Below the pieces are notes generated by a model. The model saw nothing but the letters and a program-made list of their open reading frames with translations, had not been told where the DNA came from and ran no database searches. 17,520 nt of DNA, taken from an uncultured Clostridium sp. (lineage in GTDB: Bacteria; Bacillota; Clostridia; TANB77; CAG-508). Within the stretch, counting starts at the first letter, position 1, and every line of letters starts with the position of its first letter. Positions 7,289-14,957 of this stretch are shown one piece after another. The position numbers were made by a program, and so were the translations under genes. The stretch lies in contig CAMMNR010000019.1 in the NCBI GenBank assembly GCA_946498265.1, forward strand, positions 1-17,520. Direction: 5' to 3'.

Positions 7289-7987
7289 TTAATTATTTTT
7301 TAAAGAAATTACAATTCTTCTATGTGGTTCTTCTCCTACACTTGTTGTATCTATTTTAGTATTTTTTTGTAATACACTGTGTATTATTTTTCTTTCATAT
7401 GCTTGCATAGGTTCTAATTTTATAGGTTTTTTAGTTCTTATTACTGTTCTTGCAACTTTCTCAGCTAATTCTTCTAATGTTTTTTCTCTTTTAGATTTAT
7501 ATCCCTCTATATCAAGTATAACTCTTACTTTATTATCAATTCCTCTACCTGCAATAGCTGTCATTATGTTCTGCAAAGCATATAAAGTTTCTCCTCTATA
7601 TCCTATTAAATATCCTAAATTTTTGCTATTTATATTTACATTTAATCCTGTAACAGTCTTCTCAATTTCATATTTCGTATCTTCTGGAAGATTTTTTACA
7701 AAATCTGCTAAGAATTTTTTCATATTTTCTTCAGCTTTTTGTTGTTCCTCTGTTGTTAATTCTATTAGTTTTTTAGGTTTTATTTCTGTTTTTGTATTTT
7801 CTTTTTCTTCTTTTACTGTTAATTCTACTTTAACTACTCTTGGTGCTAAGATACTAAAAAAACTTCTCTTTTCTTCATTCTCTAATACTTTTATATCTAC
7901 TTGATTTTTTGAAACATTTAATTCTTTTAGTCCTTTCTCTATTGCTTCATTAGTTGTTCTTCCTTCAGTAATAATCTTTTTTTCCAT
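7289..7987 (-). CDS. khpB: RNA-binding protein KhpB (Jag/EloR), SpoIIIJ-associated
   Basis: This is a cytoplasmic RNA-binding protein, usually paired with KhpA and linked to cell-division and elongation control. At 232 aa it shows the complete architecture. The Jag-N domain (about residues 1-52, with RSFFSILAPR) is followed by a Lys/Glu-rich linker. The KH domain holds the GxxG loop GYRG (129-132). The R3H domain holds R199-x3-H203 and ends with SVGEEPHRRIVI. The ATG at 7987 follows GGAGGAATAACAAA, and this ribosome-binding site lies inside the end of yidC. The gap to yidC is 4 nt, so the two are translationally coupled. This pairing with yidC is the normal Firmicutes arrangement. Confidence 0.95.
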   Translation of the reverse strand: MEKKIITEGRTTNEAIEKGLKELNVSKNQVDIKVLENEEKRSFFSILAPRVVKVELTVKEEKENTKTEIKPKKLIELTTEEQQKAEENMKKFLADFVKNLPEDTKYEIEKTVTGLNVNINSKNLGYLIGYRGETLYALQNIMTAIAGRGIDNKVRVILDIEGYKSKREKTLEELAEKVARTVIRTKKPIKLEPMQAYERKIIHSVLQKNTKIDTTSVGEEPHRRIVISLKNN

Positions 7988-7991
7988 TTTG

Positions 7992-8903
7992 TTATTCCTC
8001 CTCAGTCTTTATAATTTTATTTAAAACTAATCTTTCAGCAATCATAAGTATATTATTAACTAACCAATATAAAGCTAGTCCTAATGGTGCTACAAAAGCT
8101 ATAGATATCGACATAATTGGCATCATCCAAGACATCATTTTATTTGTTTGCATTACAGCATCCATTTCATTTGATTCTTCTTTTACCACTAATTCCTTTC
8201 CTGTTTCTCCATCTATTACATTATTTTTACTATTATTTTGCTCTTTCTTTTTGTTCATTTTTTGTTGCATTGCAGTCGTCATTCTTATAGAAATAAATGA
8301 TGATAAAATATATAAAGCTGGTATTATATAGACAGTGTAATCTGTCATATTTTGTTGTGGTATTTTACTTAAATCAAGTCCTAAAAAATTCATTTGTAAA
8401 TTTAATTTATCTATATTTTGGTCATCTGGATTTTTTTCTTTTAAGAAATTATATTCTCTAATTAAATCTATTTCTGGATATACAGAACTTACTTGTTTTC
8501 CTTCTTCTTGTAATTGTGATACATATTTATTAATATCTTCTGTATTCATTTTCTCCATGAATGTTAATGGACTTCTTACCAAATAAAAGATTGATAATAA
8601 CAATACAAGTTGCACTATTGCTGTTAAACATCCACTAAATGGACTCATTTTTTCACTTTTATATAAATCCATCATTTCTTGATTTAATTTTTCAGGATTA
8701 TTTTTGTATTTAAATTGAATTACTTTTAATTTTTCCTGAATTTTAGCACTCTTTTTCATTGTCCTTTGTTGTTTTATCGACAATGGTAATAATATTAATT
8801 TTATAACAACTGTAAATAAAATTATAGCTACACCATAATTATTTACTAAGTTATACAACAACTCCAATAAATAACCAAATATGTTGGCAAAAAATTCAAA
8901 CAT
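7992..8903 (-). CDS. yidC: Membrane protein insertase YidC (Oxa1/SpoIIIJ family)
   Basis: YidC inserts and folds membrane proteins, alone or with SecYEG. The 303-aa protein has hydrophobic segments at about residues 25-43, 92-110, 188-208 and 258-290 (the last long enough for two helices). The conserved GCLTAIVQ lies at the start of the second segment. A positively charged, probably helical-hairpin loop (45-88) is present. The groove position that is arginine in B. subtilis SpoIIIJ appears to be lysine here (K35, in TVVIKLILLPL). No lipobox cysteine is seen at the N-terminus. An extended outer loop of about 75 residues (112-187) separates segments 2 and 3. The ATG follows AGGAGG by a good spacing, and the gap to yidD is 17 nt. 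Confidence 0.96.
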   Translation of the reverse strand: MFEFFANIFGYLLELLYNLVNNYGVAIILFTVVIKLILLPLSIKQQRTMKKSAKIQEKLKVIQFKYKNNPEKLNQEMMDLYKSEKMSPFSGCLTAIVQLVLLLSIFYLVRSPLTFMEKMNTEDINKYVSQLQEEGKQVSSVYPEIDLIREYNFLKEKNPDDQNIDKLNLQMNFLGLDLSKIPQQNMTDYTVYIIPALYILSSFISIRMTTAMQQKMNKKKEQNNSKNNVIDGETGKELVVKEESNEMDAVMQTNKMMSWMMPIMSISIAFVAPLGLALYWLVNNILMIAERLVLNKIIKTEEE

Positions 8904-8920
8904 ATTTTTTCCTCCTAGTA

Positions 8921-9139
8921 CTATTTTAATGGATCATATCCACCTTTTGAAAATGGATTACATTTCAATATTCTACATAATCCCTTAAAAAGTCCTTTTC
9001 CTGCCCCATATTTTTCAATAGCTTGCTTTGTATACTCCGAGCAAGTTGGATAAAATTTACAATTAATATTTTTACTTTCTAACCATAAAGATATATGTTT
9101 TTGGTAAAAACTAATTAATTTAATAAATATCTTTTTCAT
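8921..9139 (-). CDS. yidD: Membrane protein insertion efficiency factor YidD
   Basis: This small protein assists YidC-dependent membrane insertion and is found at the inner face of the membrane. The 72-aa sequence has the family signature CKFYPTCSEY (about residues 27-36), then GLCRILKCNPF and GGYDPLK. The ATG at 9139 follows GAGGAAAATA and the gene overlaps the end of rnpA by 20 nt, the usual arrangement. It ends with TAG, and the yidC ribosome-binding site follows at once. Identification is firm. Confidence 0.95.
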   Translation of the reverse strand: MKKIFIKLISFYQKHISLWLESKNINCKFYPTCSEYTKQAIEKYGAGKGLFKGLCRILKCNPFSKGGYDPLK

Positions 9140-9485
9140 TATTTTCCTCGATAATTTTTGCTTTATCTAATATAGTTTTTATATCTTTTTTTATATTTTC
9201 AAAATTTGCATATGATATATCCTGCTTTTTTTTCCATAAAAAAATTATGCTATATCCTGTTTTTAAATCTTTTTCCATTAATCTATAATTTTCTCTAATT
9301 AATCTTTTTATTTTATTTCGATCTACTGCTTTTCCTACCTTTACTCCTATAGCTATTCCAAGTAGATTATAGTTTAAATTATTAGATTTTATAAAAGATT
9401 CTATATATTTCCCTGAATAATATTTTCCTTTCAAAAATAAGTTTTTAAATTGATAATTTTTTATTAGCATTTTTGTTTTTTTCAT
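9120..9485 (-). CDS. rnpA: Ribonuclease P protein component RnpA
   Basis: RnpA is the protein subunit of RNase P, which trims the 5' leader of precursor tRNAs by aiding the catalytic RNA. The 121-aa protein is of typical size and very lysine-rich. The conserved RNR-type region is at residues 51-65 (GKAVDRNKIKRLIRE), with the usual GIAIGVKVGKAV strand before it. The start ATG at 9485 has a modest ribosome-binding site (AAAGGGA). A strong hairpin lies between it and rpmH. The gene overlaps yidD by 20 nt. Confidence 0.95.
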   Translation of the reverse strand: MKKTKMLIKNYQFKNLFLKGKYYSGKYIESFIKSNNLNYNLLGIAIGVKVGKAVDRNKIKRLIRENYRLMEKDLKTGYSIIFLWKKKQDISYANFENIKKDIKTILDKAKIIEENNEKDIY

Positions 9486-9502
9486 TACTATTTTCCCTTT
9501 AT

Positions 9503-9551
9503 AGTGCTTATATCAGCAAAAGGCTCGCTTTTGCGACCCTTGTTAAGCACT
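9503..9551 (-). other. Hairpin spanning rpmH stop and rpmH-rnpA spacer
   Basis: The outer stem is AGTGCTTA (9503-9510) with TAAGCACT (9544-9551). The inner stem is GCAAAAG (9516-9522) with CTTTTGC (9528-9534), loop GCTCG. The outer arm contains the last two sense codons and most of the stop codon of rpmH. No U-tract follows; the rnpA ribosome-binding site comes next. It is more likely an RNA-processing, stability or attenuation element than a full terminator. Confidence 0.6.
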
Positions 9552-9677
9552 TAATTTTTTTCTACCTTTTGCTCTTCTTGCTTTTATTATGTTTTGTCCT
9601 GATCTAGTTTTCATTCTTTTCATAAATCCATGTTCTTTCTTTTCTTGTCTGTTTTTTGGTTGATATGTTCTTTTCAA
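9543..9677 (-). CDS. rpmH: 50S ribosomal protein L34
   Basis: This 44-aa, highly basic ribosomal protein reads KRTYQPKNRQEKKEHGFMKR, then MKTRSGQNIIKARRAKGRKK, and ends LSA. It matches L34 along its full length. The start is TTG at 9677, preceded by a perfect AGGAGG (9691-9686) with an 8-nt spacer; no ATG is available at the right place. It is the first gene of the rpmH-rnpA-yidD-yidC-jag operon and lies under a strong promoter. The stop codon is buried in a hairpin that separates it from rnpA. Confidence 0.97.
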   Translation of the reverse strand: MKRTYQPKNRQEKKEHGFMKRMKTRSGQNIIKARRAKGRKKLSA

Positions 9678-9752
9678 TTATAGCACCTCCTACTGTTTAT
9701 TTATATTTAATTTTCATTTCTGAAAATAATTCACAAAATTACAAGTACATCA

Positions 9753-9782
9753 ATTATACAGTAATGATATAAAAAATGTCAA
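9753..9782 (-). promoter_or_regulatory. Strong promoter of the rpmH operon
   Basis: On the minus strand a perfect TTGACA (9782-9777) is followed after 18 bp by a perfect TATAAT (9758-9753), preceded by TG. The 5' untranslated region before the rpmH TTG is about 70 nt. A 9-bp inverted repeat (9782-9790 with 9796-9804) abuts the -35 hexamer. Confidence 0.85.
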
Positions 9783-9925
9783 GTATTTTTCAGAAAAAAA
9801 TACTGCATGACTTGCGGAAACTCCTTTTTGTAAAAAATTTTAATAAATTCAAAAAAATAAAAAATTCAAAAAATATTTTTTTATTTTTTTTATTTTTTTG
9901 TAATATTTTTGTAAGAAAACCAGAA

Positions 9926-9975
9926 TTATCCACAGTTTTTTAAAAATTATCCACAATTTTAAAAAATTTTCCACA
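9926..9975 (+). promoter_or_regulatory. oriC DnaA-box cluster, upstream part
   Basis: The boxes are TTATCCACA at 9926-9934 and 9947-9955 and TTTTCCACA at 9967-9975, all in the same orientation. They start 21 and 20 bp apart, close to two helical turns. An AT-only stretch with A and T runs (about 9851-9905) lies next to them. Such an array just upstream of the dnaA promoter is typical of Firmicutes origins. Confidence 0.85.
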
Positions 9976-9981
9976 TTTTTA

Positions 9982-10011
9982 TTGACTAATTGTATTTTAA
10001 TTTGTTATTAT
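9982..10011 (+). promoter_or_regulatory. Predicted dnaA promoter
   Basis: TTGACT (9982-9987) is followed after 18 bp by TATTAT (10006-10011). It lies between two DnaA-box clusters, so DnaA can be expected to repress its own transcription. The leader before dnaA is about 140 nt and includes three DnaA boxes. Confidence 0.6.
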
Positions 10012-10103
10012 ATGAAAGTACAAAATTATATGCAATTTTTGTTGATATATAAATAAATTTTTGTTCGTAAAATTCTATTATTTATTACAAATTTATTACA
10101 AAG

Positions 10104-10135
10104 TTATCAACAGTTGTGGATAACTTTGTGGATAA
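10104..10135 (+). promoter_or_regulatory. oriC DnaA-box cluster in dnaA leader
   Basis: TTATCAACA (10104-10112) faces two inverted boxes TGTGGATAA (10115-10123 and 10127-10135). Together they form a partial dyad (AGTTATC and GATAACT). The cluster ends 24 bp before the dnaA ATG, so it could serve both in initiation and in autoregulation. Confidence 0.85.
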
Positions 10136-10159
10136 CTAAAAAAAGGGGTTGATAATTAA

Positions 10160-11521
10160 ATGACATTAGACAAAGATGAATTAACTGCAAAAATAAAAGA
10201 ACTTCTAAAACCCGAAGTTACAAAAATTTCTTATGATACATGGATACTTCCATTAGGTATAAGAAGTATTGAAGATGATCATATTGTTTTCACAGCTAAT
10301 TCTGAATTTCAAAAAGATTTTCTAGAAAACAAATACAAAAGTCTTCTTTTCAACACATTAAAATATATAACAAATAAAGATTGGACATTTTCTGTTATTG
10401 ATTTATCAAAAGAAGGGTCTGAAAATGTAAAAACAGAAGTTATAAAAGATGACAATAATAATGATGAGTCATCCGCAGAAGTAGAAATAAATAAATCTAC
10501 TTTAAATCCTAAATATACTTTTGATACATTTGTAGTAGGTAATAATAACAGATTTGCACATGCAGCAGCATTAGCAGTTGGAAACGAACCTGCAAAATCA
10601 TACAATCCACTATTTCTATATGGTGGAGTTGGATTAGGAAAGACTCATTTAATGCATGCAATAGGAAATAGAATAGTAGAAAATAATAAAAATAGTAATG
10701 TTTTATATGTTACTTCTGAAAAATTCACTAATCAGTTAATAAATGCGATAAAAGATAATAAAAATGAATTTTTTAGAAATAAATACAGAAATATTGATGT
10801 TCTACTAATAGATGATATTCAATTTATAGCAGGAAAAGAAAGAGTTCAAGAAGAATTTTTCCATACTTTTAACTCACTTTATGAGGATGGAAAGCAAATA
10901 ATTATATCTAGTGATAAACCACCTAGAGATATACAATTTTTAGAAGATAGATTAAAATCTAGATTTGAATGGGGATTATTAGCAGATATTTCTTGTCCTG
11001 ACTATGAAACTCGTTTAGCTATTTTAAGAAAAAAAGCACAAGATGAAAATATCATAATAGATGATTTTATACTTTCAAACATAGCAAATAAGATAGATTC
11101 TAACATAAGAGAATTGGAAGGTGTATTTAACAAAATAGTTGCTAGAGCTTCATTAACTCATAGTCCAATTACTATAGAATTAGCAGAAAACATAATAAAT
11201 GAATTCAAATATGAAAGTGAAAAAGTAATCTCTTGTGACTTTATAAAAGAAACTGTTTCTAAATATTTTAGTATAAATAAAGATGATTTGTCAGGAAATA
11301 AGAGATCAAATGATATAGCTTTTCCAAGACAAATCGCTATGTATCTTTGTAGAGAAGTTGCAAATATGTCTTACCCTCAGATAGGAGTAGACTTTGGAGG
11401 AAGAGATCACTCAACAGTTATGCATGCTTGTAAAAAAATAGAAAAAGAAGTTAAAGAAAAAAATAATACTAAATTAATTGTGGATAGTGTGAAAAACATA
11501 ATTATAAATGGAAAAGATTAA
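10160..11521 (+). CDS. dnaA: Chromosomal replication initiator protein DnaA
   Basis: DnaA is the ATP-dependent initiator that binds DnaA boxes, unwinds the origin and loads the helicase. The 453-aa protein has an N-terminal interaction domain (about 1-80) and an Asp/Asn/Glu-rich linker. In the AAA+ domain, Walker A GGVGLGKTH is at 155-163, Walker B VLLIDD at 214-219, and EDRLKSRFEWGL, with the arginine finger, at 262-273. The C-terminal DNA-binding domain carries the signature DFGGRDHSTVMHA at 411-423. The ATG at 10160 follows AGGGG with an 11-nt spacer. DnaA boxes flank the gene on both sides. Identification is certain. Confidence 0.99.
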   Translation: MTLDKDELTAKIKELLKPEVTKISYDTWILPLGIRSIEDDHIVFTANSEFQKDFLENKYKSLLFNTLKYITNKDWTFSVIDLSKEGSENVKTEVIKDDNNNDESSAEVEINKSTLNPKYTFDTFVVGNNNRFAHAAALAVGNEPAKSYNPLFLYGGVGLGKTHLMHAIGNRIVENNKNSNVLYVTSEKFTNQLINAIKDNKNEFFRNKYRNIDVLLIDDIQFIAGKERVQEEFFHTFNSLYEDGKQIIISSDKPPRDIQFLEDRLKSRFEWGLLADISCPDYETRLAILRKKAQDENIIIDDFILSNIANKIDSNIRELEGVFNKIVARASLTHSPITIELAENIINEFKYESEKVISCDFIKETVSKYFSINKDDLSGNKRSNDIAFPRQIAMYLCREVANMSYPQIGVDFGGRDHSTVMHACKKIEKEVKEKNNTKLIVDSVKNIIINGKD

Positions 11522-11621
11522 GAACTTCTAAGTAAAATTTACAATTTTTAAATTTTTGTTTGGAAAAATTATTGTTTGGAATAATATAATCGAATTTGTT
11601 CTTACGGAACCGCTACATTAG

Positions 11622-11778
11622 ATATCCACACCCCAATGTGAATAACCTGTTTATAAACTGTGTATATCTCATTTATTCACATTTAAAAAAAATAACTGTG
11701 GATAAATTTAGAAATTATCCACCAAGTTATCAACATCAATTTTGTTAGGGATTGTAACTTTCAACATAGTTATCCACA
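11622..11778 (+). promoter_or_regulatory. oriC DnaA-box cluster between dnaA and dnaN
   Basis: Good boxes are TGTGGATAA (11697-11705, inverted), TTATCCACC (11715-11723), TTATCAACA (11727-11735) and TTATCCACA (11770-11778). One-mismatch boxes are ATATCCACA (11622-11630), TGTGAATAA (11637-11645, inverted) and TTATTCACA (11673-11681). The 332-bp dnaA-dnaN spacer otherwise holds no gene. The last box points into the trio-like and AT-rich region before dnaN. Confidence 0.88.
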
Positions 11779-11791
11779 GTTTCCACAGTAC

Positions 11792-11846
11792 CTAATACTA
11801 TTACTACTAATATAATATTTATTTTATTTATAATATATAAAGGAGG
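11792..11846 (+). promoter_or_regulatory. Candidate DnaA-trio element and DNA unwinding element
   Basis: From 11792 the plus strand reads CTA-ATA-CTA-TTA-CTA-CTA, so the complementary strand carries 3'-GAT/AAT-type triplets. These match the DnaA-trio pattern described for Bacillus subtilis. They start 14 nt after the perfect DnaA box at 11770-11778 and are followed by an almost pure A/T stretch (11810-11840) that ends at the dnaN ribosome-binding site. The order box, short spacer, trios, AT-rich unwinding site is that of the basal unwinding system. Confidence 0.65.
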
Positions 11847-11853
11847 AACCAAA

Positions 11854-12972
11854 ATGAAAATAGTTTGTTATAAGGATAAAATCCTTAAAGCTTTAAATTC
11901 CGTAGTAAAAGGTGTAGCTTCTAAAACAACAATGCCTATACTAGAAGGAATATTAATTCAAACAAATGATAATGAAATAAAATTAACAACATATGATTTA
12001 GAAATAGGAATAGAATACATAATGGAATGTGAAGTAAAAGAGCAAGGAAGTACAGTAGTAAATGCAATAATGTTTAGTGAAATAATAAGAAAATTACCAG
12101 ATACAGAAATCTATATAACATTAAATGACAAAAATTTATTAGAAATAGAATGTGAAGGTTCTTTATACAAATTAGCAACAATGAATCCAGAAGAATTTCC
12201 AGAATTACCAAAAATAGAAGTTGAAAATTCTATAGAAATAGACCAAAATGTTTTAAAAAATATGATAAGAAAAACAATTTTTGCAGTAAGTACAGAAGAA
12301 AGTAGACCAATTTTTACAGGATGTCTTTTTGAAATAGAAAATAATAAATTAAGTTTAGTAGCTGTAGATGGCTTTAGACTAGCATTAAGAACAATATTTC
12401 TTACAAAGCAAACAAACAATTTTAGTGCAGTAATTCCAGGAAAGACTTTAAATGAATTAAATAAAATTATAACAGATTCATTTGAACCAATAAAAATGGG
12501 AGTTTCAAAAAATCAAGCATTATTTGAAATGGATAACTGTAAAATTGTCACAAGAATTTTAGATGGAGAATTTTTAAACTATAAAAATGTAATTCCAAAT
12601 AATTGGGAAACAAGAATAAAAGTAAACAAAAATAGTATACAAGACAGTTTTGAAAGAATAAGTTTAATTTCAGCATCAACAATTGAAAAAGAAAAAAAAT
12701 ATCCTGTAAAAGTACAAGTTGATATTGGTAAAGTTACTATATCATGTACAAATCAAACAGGAGATGCAAAAGAAGAATTGTATGTTTCAACAGAAGGAAA
12801 GAATTTAGAAGCAGGATTTAATCCAAAATATTTTCTAGATAGCTTAAAAGCTATTGATGATGAAGAAGTTTATATAGAATTTGGAACAAGCATATCACCA
12901 TGTTTAATAAAATCAGTCGATAATAAAGATTATACATATATGATTTTACCAATTAGATTAAAAGAAGATTAA
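11854..12972 (+). CDS. dnaN: DNA polymerase III beta subunit (sliding clamp) DnaN
   Basis: This is the ring-shaped processivity clamp that tethers DNA polymerase III and other factors to DNA. The 372-aa length and whole-length similarity are typical, with three clamp domains. The N-terminal run GVASKTTMPILEGI, the middle VDGFRLALR and the C-terminal end CLIKSVDNKDYTYMILPIRL are hallmarks; the last forms part of the partner-binding pocket. The ATG follows AAAGGAGGAACCAAA. The gene begins immediately after the candidate unwinding site. A short hairpin overlaps its stop codon and probably terminates transcription. Confidence 0.98.
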   Translation: MKIVCYKDKILKALNSVVKGVASKTTMPILEGILIQTNDNEIKLTTYDLEIGIEYIMECEVKEQGSTVVNAIMFSEIIRKLPDTEIYITLNDKNLLEIECEGSLYKLATMNPEEFPELPKIEVENSIEIDQNVLKNMIRKTIFAVSTEESRPIFTGCLFEIENNKLSLVAVDGFRLALRTIFLTKQTNNFSAVIPGKTLNELNKIITDSFEPIKMGVSKNQALFEMDNCKIVTRILDGEFLNYKNVIPNNWETRIKVNKNSIQDSFERISLISASTIEKEKKYPVKVQVDIGKVTISCTNQTGDAKEELYVSTEGKNLEAGFNPKYFLDSLKAIDDEEVYIEFGTSISPCLIKSVDNKDYTYMILPIRLKED

Positions 12973-12997
12973 AGGTAGAAAAATTCTGCCTTTATTT
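12971..12997 (+). terminator. Terminator after dnaN
   Basis: AAAGGTAGAA (12971-12980) pairs fully with TTCTGCCTTT (12984-12993), allowing one G-U pair. The loop is 3 nt, and ATTTAGTT follows. The stem uses the last two bases of the dnaN stop codon. The U-tract is short, so efficiency is uncertain. Confidence 0.6.
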
Positions 12998-13057
12998 AGT
13001 TATAGGAAAAATATTAAATAAAGAAAGATAAAAGTCGATTTTTCTTATACAATAAAA

Positions 13058-13093
13058 AGTTATCCACAAATTGTTTCTTGATTGTGGATAACT
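13058..13093. promoter_or_regulatory. Palindromic pair of DnaA boxes after dnaN
   Basis: AGTTATCCACAA (13058-13069) and TTGTGGATAACT (13082-13093) are perfect 12-nt inverted repeats with a 12-nt loop. Each arm contains a perfect DnaA box. This is a third DnaA-binding locus beside the two usual Firmicutes clusters. It could also fold as a hairpin in RNA or single-stranded DNA. Confidence 0.75.
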
Positions 13094-13874
13094 AATATTA
13101 ATAATTAATAAAAAAAAACAAAAAAATAGATAAAAATAGAATAAATTAGAAAAAAAAAGAAAATAGAAGAAAAAACGAAGCTTTAAAATCCAAAATAAGC
13201 AATTTTAATTTTTTAATAATATATTTTTATTATTAAAAATAAAAAAACAAAAAAAATAGAATAAAATAGAAAAAATGAGAAATTTAAAGAAAAATAAAGT
13301 TTTAAAATTAGAAATAATAAATATAAAAATATTTGTAATAATTAAATATATTAAAAAAATAGAATAAATTAGAAAAAAATCAAAAAAAATAGAAAAATAA
13401 AGAAAAATAAAGAAAAATAAATAAAAATATATATTATAAATAATATGTTTATAAATAAAAATATTATTTATAAAAAAATAATTATACAAAATAAAATTAA
13501 AAAATGAAAATAAAAATAAAATTATTATTAATAAAAATAAAATAATAAAAAATAATTTTAATAATAAATAAAAAAATAAATTAAATAAATAAAAAAATTA
13601 AGAAAAAAAGAATAAATTAGAAAAAAATAGAATAAATTAGAAAAAATAATAAAACAATAAAAAAATGGAAGCGTTAAAATCAAAAATAAGCCAATTTAAT
13701 TTTTTTATAATATAATTTATTAAATAAAATTAAATCAAAAATATGAAGAAAATAGTAAAAAATCGAAAAAAATAGAATAAATTAGAAAAAAAAAGAAAAA
13801 AAGAGTTGATAAATTGTGGAAAACTATATTAAAAAATAAAAATAAAAAGAAAATAAATAAAAAAATTTATATAA
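13094..13874 (+). repeat. A-rich low-complexity spacer with dispersed repeats between dnaN and recF
   Basis: About 780 bp are made almost only of A and T, with occasional G and very few C on the plus strand. The 12-mer AGAATAAATTAG occurs exactly at 13138-13149, 13361-13372, 13609-13620, 13629-13640 and 13774-13785, with a near copy at 13258. A longer pair of about 46 nt starts at 13177 and 13668 (GAAGC(T/G)TTAAAATC, then AATAAGC, then AATTTTTT and ATAATATA). One near-DnaA box, TGTGGAAAA, lies at 13816-13824. No gene is supported; the S4-domain gene usual at this place is absent. Confidence 0.75.
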
Positions 13875-13886
13875 ATGGAGAATAAT

Positions 13887-14957
13887 ATGTGGATAAATAA
13901 AATTAAAATAAATAATTTTAGAAATTATAAAAATGAAGAAATTAATTTAGAAAAAAATATAAATATTTTTTATGGAGAAAATGCACAGGGGAAAACAAAT
14001 ATAATAGAAGCTATTTTTTTATCTAGTATGGGAAAATCTTTTAGAGCTAAAAAAGATAATGAAATGATAAATTTAGATTCAAATAATTCAATTATAGAAA
14101 TTGAATATAATAAAAAAGATAGAGATGGAAAAATAAAAATAGAATTAGGAGATAAAAAAAATATTTATTTAAATGGAATAAAATTAAAAAAATTGAGTGA
14201 ATTATTAGGGAATATTAATATAGTAATTTTTACACCAGATGATATTAATATTCTAAAAGGAAGTCCAAAAGAAAGAAGAAGATTTTTAGATATAATGATT
14301 AGCCAATTAAAACCTAATTATATGTATAATTTAAATTTATATTTAAAAACTTTAGAACAAAGAAATAAATATTTAAAACAAATAAAAGAAGAAAATAAAG
14401 ATGAAAATTTATTAGATATATGGGATGAAAAATTAATAGAATATGGTACAAATGTATACAAATATAGAAAAGAATTTATGGAAAAAATAAAAAATAAAAT
14501 AAAAAATATTCATAATAAAATAACAGATAATAAAGAAAACATTGAAATAGAGTATATAACTGAATGTGATAGTAAAGAAAAATATTTAAAAAATTTAAGG
14601 GAAAGAAGAAAATTAGATATAATAAAAGGTTACACAACAAAAGGAATACATAGAGATGATTTTATTGTTTATATAAATGATAAACAATTAGATGTTTATG
14701 GTTCGCAAGGTCAACATAGAACAGCTATATTATCTTTAAAATTATCTGAATTAAATATAATAAAAGATGAAATAGGGGAAAATCCAATTTTATTACTAGA
14801 TGATTTTATGTCAGAACTTGATGGAAATAGAAAAAAACATTTTTTAGAAAATATAGAAGATACTCAAGTAATAATTACATGTACTGAAGAAATAAAACTT
14901 GCAAATGAAAATATTTTAATATATAATGTGAAAAGTGGAAGAGTTTTTAAAAAATAA
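13887..14957 (+). CDS. recF: DNA replication and repair protein RecF
   Basis: RecF is an SMC-like ATPase that helps RecO and RecR load RecA at gaps and stalled forks. The Walker A motif GENAQGKTN lies at about residues 30-38. KGSPKERRRFLD, the ABC-type signature region GSQGQHRTAILSLKLSE, and Walker B with D-loop PILLLDDFMSELD are all present, and the length of 356 aa is normal. An in-frame ATG at 13875 has no ribosome-binding site. The ATG at 13887 has GGAG with a 6-nt spacer and gives MWINKIKINNFRNY, the family-like start, so I prefer it. The gene is extremely AT-rich, with AAA and ATA codons dominating. gyrB follows after 44 nt and is probably co-transcribed. Confidence 0.97.
   Translation: MWINKIKINNFRNYKNEEINLEKNINIFYGENAQGKTNIIEAIFLSSMGKSFRAKKDNEMINLDSNNSIIEIEYNKKDRDGKIKIELGDKKNIYLNGIKLKKLSELLGNINIVIFTPDDINILKGSPKERRRFLDIMISQLKPNYMYNLNLYLKTLEQRNKYLKQIKEENKDENLLDIWDEKLIEYGTNVYKYRKEFMEKIKNKIKNIHNKITDNKENIEIEYITECDSKEKYLKNLRERRKLDIIKGYTTKGIHRDDFIVYINDKQLDVYGSQGQHRTAILSLKLSELNIIKDEIGENPILLLDDFMSELDGNRKKHFLENIEDTQVIITCTEEIKLANENILIYNVKSGRVFKK

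Noticed and set aside
9851..9905. Upstream A/T runs as the main unwinding element
   Set aside because: They are AT-only but lack trio-like triplets next to a DnaA box, while the dnaA-dnaN spacer has the full arrangement.
13205..13489. 94-codon minus-strand frame in the dnaN-recF spacer
   Set aside because: It is a Phe/Ile/Tyr homopolymer-like translation of low-complexity DNA with no homology-like features or ribosome-binding site.
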